Position numbers and translations under genes: made by a program. The notes under the pieces are model-generated. The model worked only from the letters and a program-made list of their open reading frames with translations, searched no databases and was not told the origin of the DNA. From Nostoc sp. UHCC 0702 (lineage in GTDB: Bacteria; Cyanobacteriota; Cyanobacteriia; Cyanobacteriales; Nostocaceae), in NCBI GenBank assembly GCA_017164015.1, contig CP071065.1:1764501-1828500 (forward strand): a DNA stretch of 64,000 bases, written 5' to 3'. Below, one piece after another: positions 62,619-64,000 of the stretch (the stretch's first letter is position 1; each line of letters starts with the position of its first letter).

Positions 62619-62931
62619 TATTATTCCGGTTTTTTCAGTGTGAATAACTGGTTTCTTGTTTTATAACTGGGAAAAACGCGGTTTATTAGGCTTATTTACA
62701 ATCATTTACTATTATGCTATTTCATAGCCTATTTACAAGGATTTTGCAATTTAAAATGCTTTTAAAAATCCTAATTTACTCTATTTCAGCCTTAAATAAT
62801 AGTGATTAATTTAAAATTTTACATCTCTTAAAATTCTTTAATTACTCTAGAAATAAAAAATTCAATGATTGAAAGCATTTTCACATAAAAAATGAATTTA
62901 TTAACTCTAAAATCAATGAAAGAAAAGTATT

Positions 62932-63141
62932 AGGCGAATATAATTCGCTACTACACAGGCAAAGTCCCTTCGGGTGACGCTCGCGCTTCTCGCGCTTCGC
63001 TCTTGAGATCGCCAGTCGCCTGGGTCGGGCTAACCCTACCAAGAGCGCTGGACTCACCGCCTTTGCGGACTAACACAAAATCAAGGGTTTGGAACCCACG
63101 GAGGTGGGTTTGGTCTGTGTAGCCGCGATTTATAATCGCCT
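62932..63141. mobile_element. Small inverted-repeat element, copy 2 (longer)
   Basis: Ends AGGCGAATATAATTCGCTAC and CGCGATTTATAATCGCCT match those of 58,284-58,403. The interior AACCCACGGAGGTGGGTT is also shared. It is 210 bp instead of 120 because other dispersed repeat pieces (GTGACGCTCGCGCTTCTCGC) are inserted. 62,619-63,261 holds no gene. Confidence 0.65.
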
Positions 63142-63261
63142 GGGCAAGTAACATATTAGACTTTTCAAACAACCTATTACAGCCAATTCATTTGTTGTCA
63201 AAATTTTTGGAAATGGTATTAATTGTTTGAATTTCACAAAAAAAACTACAAATGCAAATTT

Positions 63262-64000
63262 CTACTCAATCAGCGCAAAGTCAGAAACAGACTTAATCCC
63301 TGGTTCCTGTCCCCGCAATACAGAATTACCATTGAACAACTGACGCTGATCGATAGATTGGGCATTGAGCCAGTCTGATGCTTGCATCTGCCCAGTTTGA
63401 CTGTAAGCTGCTAGGGCATTTTCATAACAAACTGCTCTGACATGTTCTTCAGGAATGCCCCTGTCTAACATTAACTGAGCAGTTTTCGGAACAGCTAACG
63501 GATCGCTGATACCCCAATCAGCACTACTATCTACAATAATGCGAGTACATCCATATTGGCGGACAATCTCTACCATCCTAGCGTTACCCATCTTCGTCTG
63601 TGGGTAAATTGTGAAAGCTGCCCAAAAGCCCCTTTCTAGAACTTCCTCAACGGTTTCTTCGTTGTTGTGGTCAATAATTACTTGTGATGGATCTAAGCCA
63701 TATTCAATGCATCGATCCATGCTACGGCTAGCACCCGCCTTTTTATTGCGATGGGGAGTATGAATTAGCACTAGCATATCGAGTTCTTTAGCTAATTCTA
63801 ATTGCTGGCAGAAGTATTTATCTTCTACTTCTGTCATGTCGTCATAGCCAATTTCACCAATGGCTACAACTCCCTCTTTACAAGCATAAAGCGGTAGCAG
63901 TTCCATAACTTCTGCTGCTAGGGCTTCGTTGTTAGCTTCTTTCGGGTTTAAGCCAATTGTGCAGTAATGTTGGATGCCGAACTGTTTAGCACGAAACCTT
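63262..64000 (-). CDS. eboB: TatD-family hydrolase EboB, partial (5' end beyond the window)
   Basis: The frame stays open to the window edge; an internal ATG at 63,906 is not the start because upstream codons (QHYCTIGLNPKEANNEALAA) continue the family match. Metal and active-site segments include AIGEIGYDDMTEVEDKYFCQ, LVLIHTPHRNK, VIIDHNNEETVEEVLERGFW and IIVDSSADWG. The EboB branch of TatD hydrolases lies next to eboC in ebo clusters; here two VioB-like genes intervene. Confidence 0.88.
   Translation of the reverse strand, partial: RFRAKQFGIQHYCTIGLNPKEANNEALAAEVMELLPLYACKEGVVAIGEIGYDDMTEVEDKYFCQQLELAKELDMLVLIHTPHRNKKAGASRSMDRCIEYGLDPSQVIIDHNNEETVEEVLERGFWAAFTIYPQTKMGNARMVEIVRQYGCTRIIVDSSADWGISDPLAVPKTAQLMLDRGIPEEHVRAVCYENALAAYSQTGQMQASDWLNAQSIDQRQLFNGNSVLRGQEPGIKSVSDFALIE

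Overview
The window looks like chromosome of a filamentous, probably heterocyst-forming cyanobacterium (Nostocaceae-like). The evidence is the very frequent HIP1 octamer GCGATCGC, a PsbQ lipoprotein gene, a Mo-nitrogenase C-terminal-domain protein, an ebo cluster, and many 7-bp tandem repeats of the kind common in Nostoc intergenic DNA. No species is claimed.

Layout. 1-20 kb is ordinary chromosome, mostly on the minus strand: a DUF1400-type alpha/beta hydrolase, an EamA exporter, a GNAT acetyltransferase, a GGDEF-EAL sensor, LigA, a Pmp3-like membrane protein, a GlpQ-type phosphodiesterase, two glutathione S-transferases, a DSP-like phosphatase, an arylsulfotransferase and an aldo/keto reductase. 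From 21.2 to 48.7 kb a plus-strand organosulfur cluster runs: an SsuA-type binding protein, an SsuD-type flavin monooxygenase, an IscB-like N-terminal fragment, a cysteine-dioxygenase-like cupin, a class II aldolase, a second SsuA-like lipoprotein, a nitroreductase and an SDR oxidoreductase. Two mobile elements split the last two genes. 48.8-55 kb holds a KGG stress protein, a quinone-oxidoreductase-like gene, an inorganic pyrophosphatase-like gene, psbQ and a ten-repeat CRISPR array without cas genes. 55.6-64 kb is an ebo-type cluster (EboF, EboE, EboC, EboB) with what looks like a VioB-type protein split into two adjacent genes inserted in it.

The main discovery is an 18.4-kb element (27,062-45,503) that splits the nitroreductase gene. 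Removing it at a shared GA dinucleotide restores one uninterrupted 273-codon reading frame. At its right end lies an IS110/Piv-type DEDD recombinase gene, preceded by about 270 bp of strongly structured non-coding DNA. That stretch has two stem-closed internal loops. One carries guides that match both halves of the reconstructed target (11 and 9 nt). The other carries guides that match the two outer ends of the 18.4-kb element. This is the architecture of an IS110 bridge RNA, but here the donor guides point to ends 18 kb apart. The recombinase therefore appears to move a large cargo instead of a simple insertion sequence. The cargo comprises a nine-gene minus-strand operon (collagen-like, LamG and other fibre-like proteins), a tyrosine recombinase, an L,D-transpeptidase-like protein, plasmid-like small genes, an RHH regulator with palindromic operators and a possible -1 frameshift, and a tRNA-like gene with an extended acceptor stem.

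The neighbouring SDR gene is split in frame by a complete IS200/IS605 element (TnpA plus TnpB) inserted after TTGAT. Three RNA-guided lineages (IS110 bridge RNA, TnpB, and an IscB relic) thus lie within one 25-kb metabolic cluster. Several small inverted-repeat elements also occur, including a 203-bp family with two copies that carry about 11-bp flanking duplications.
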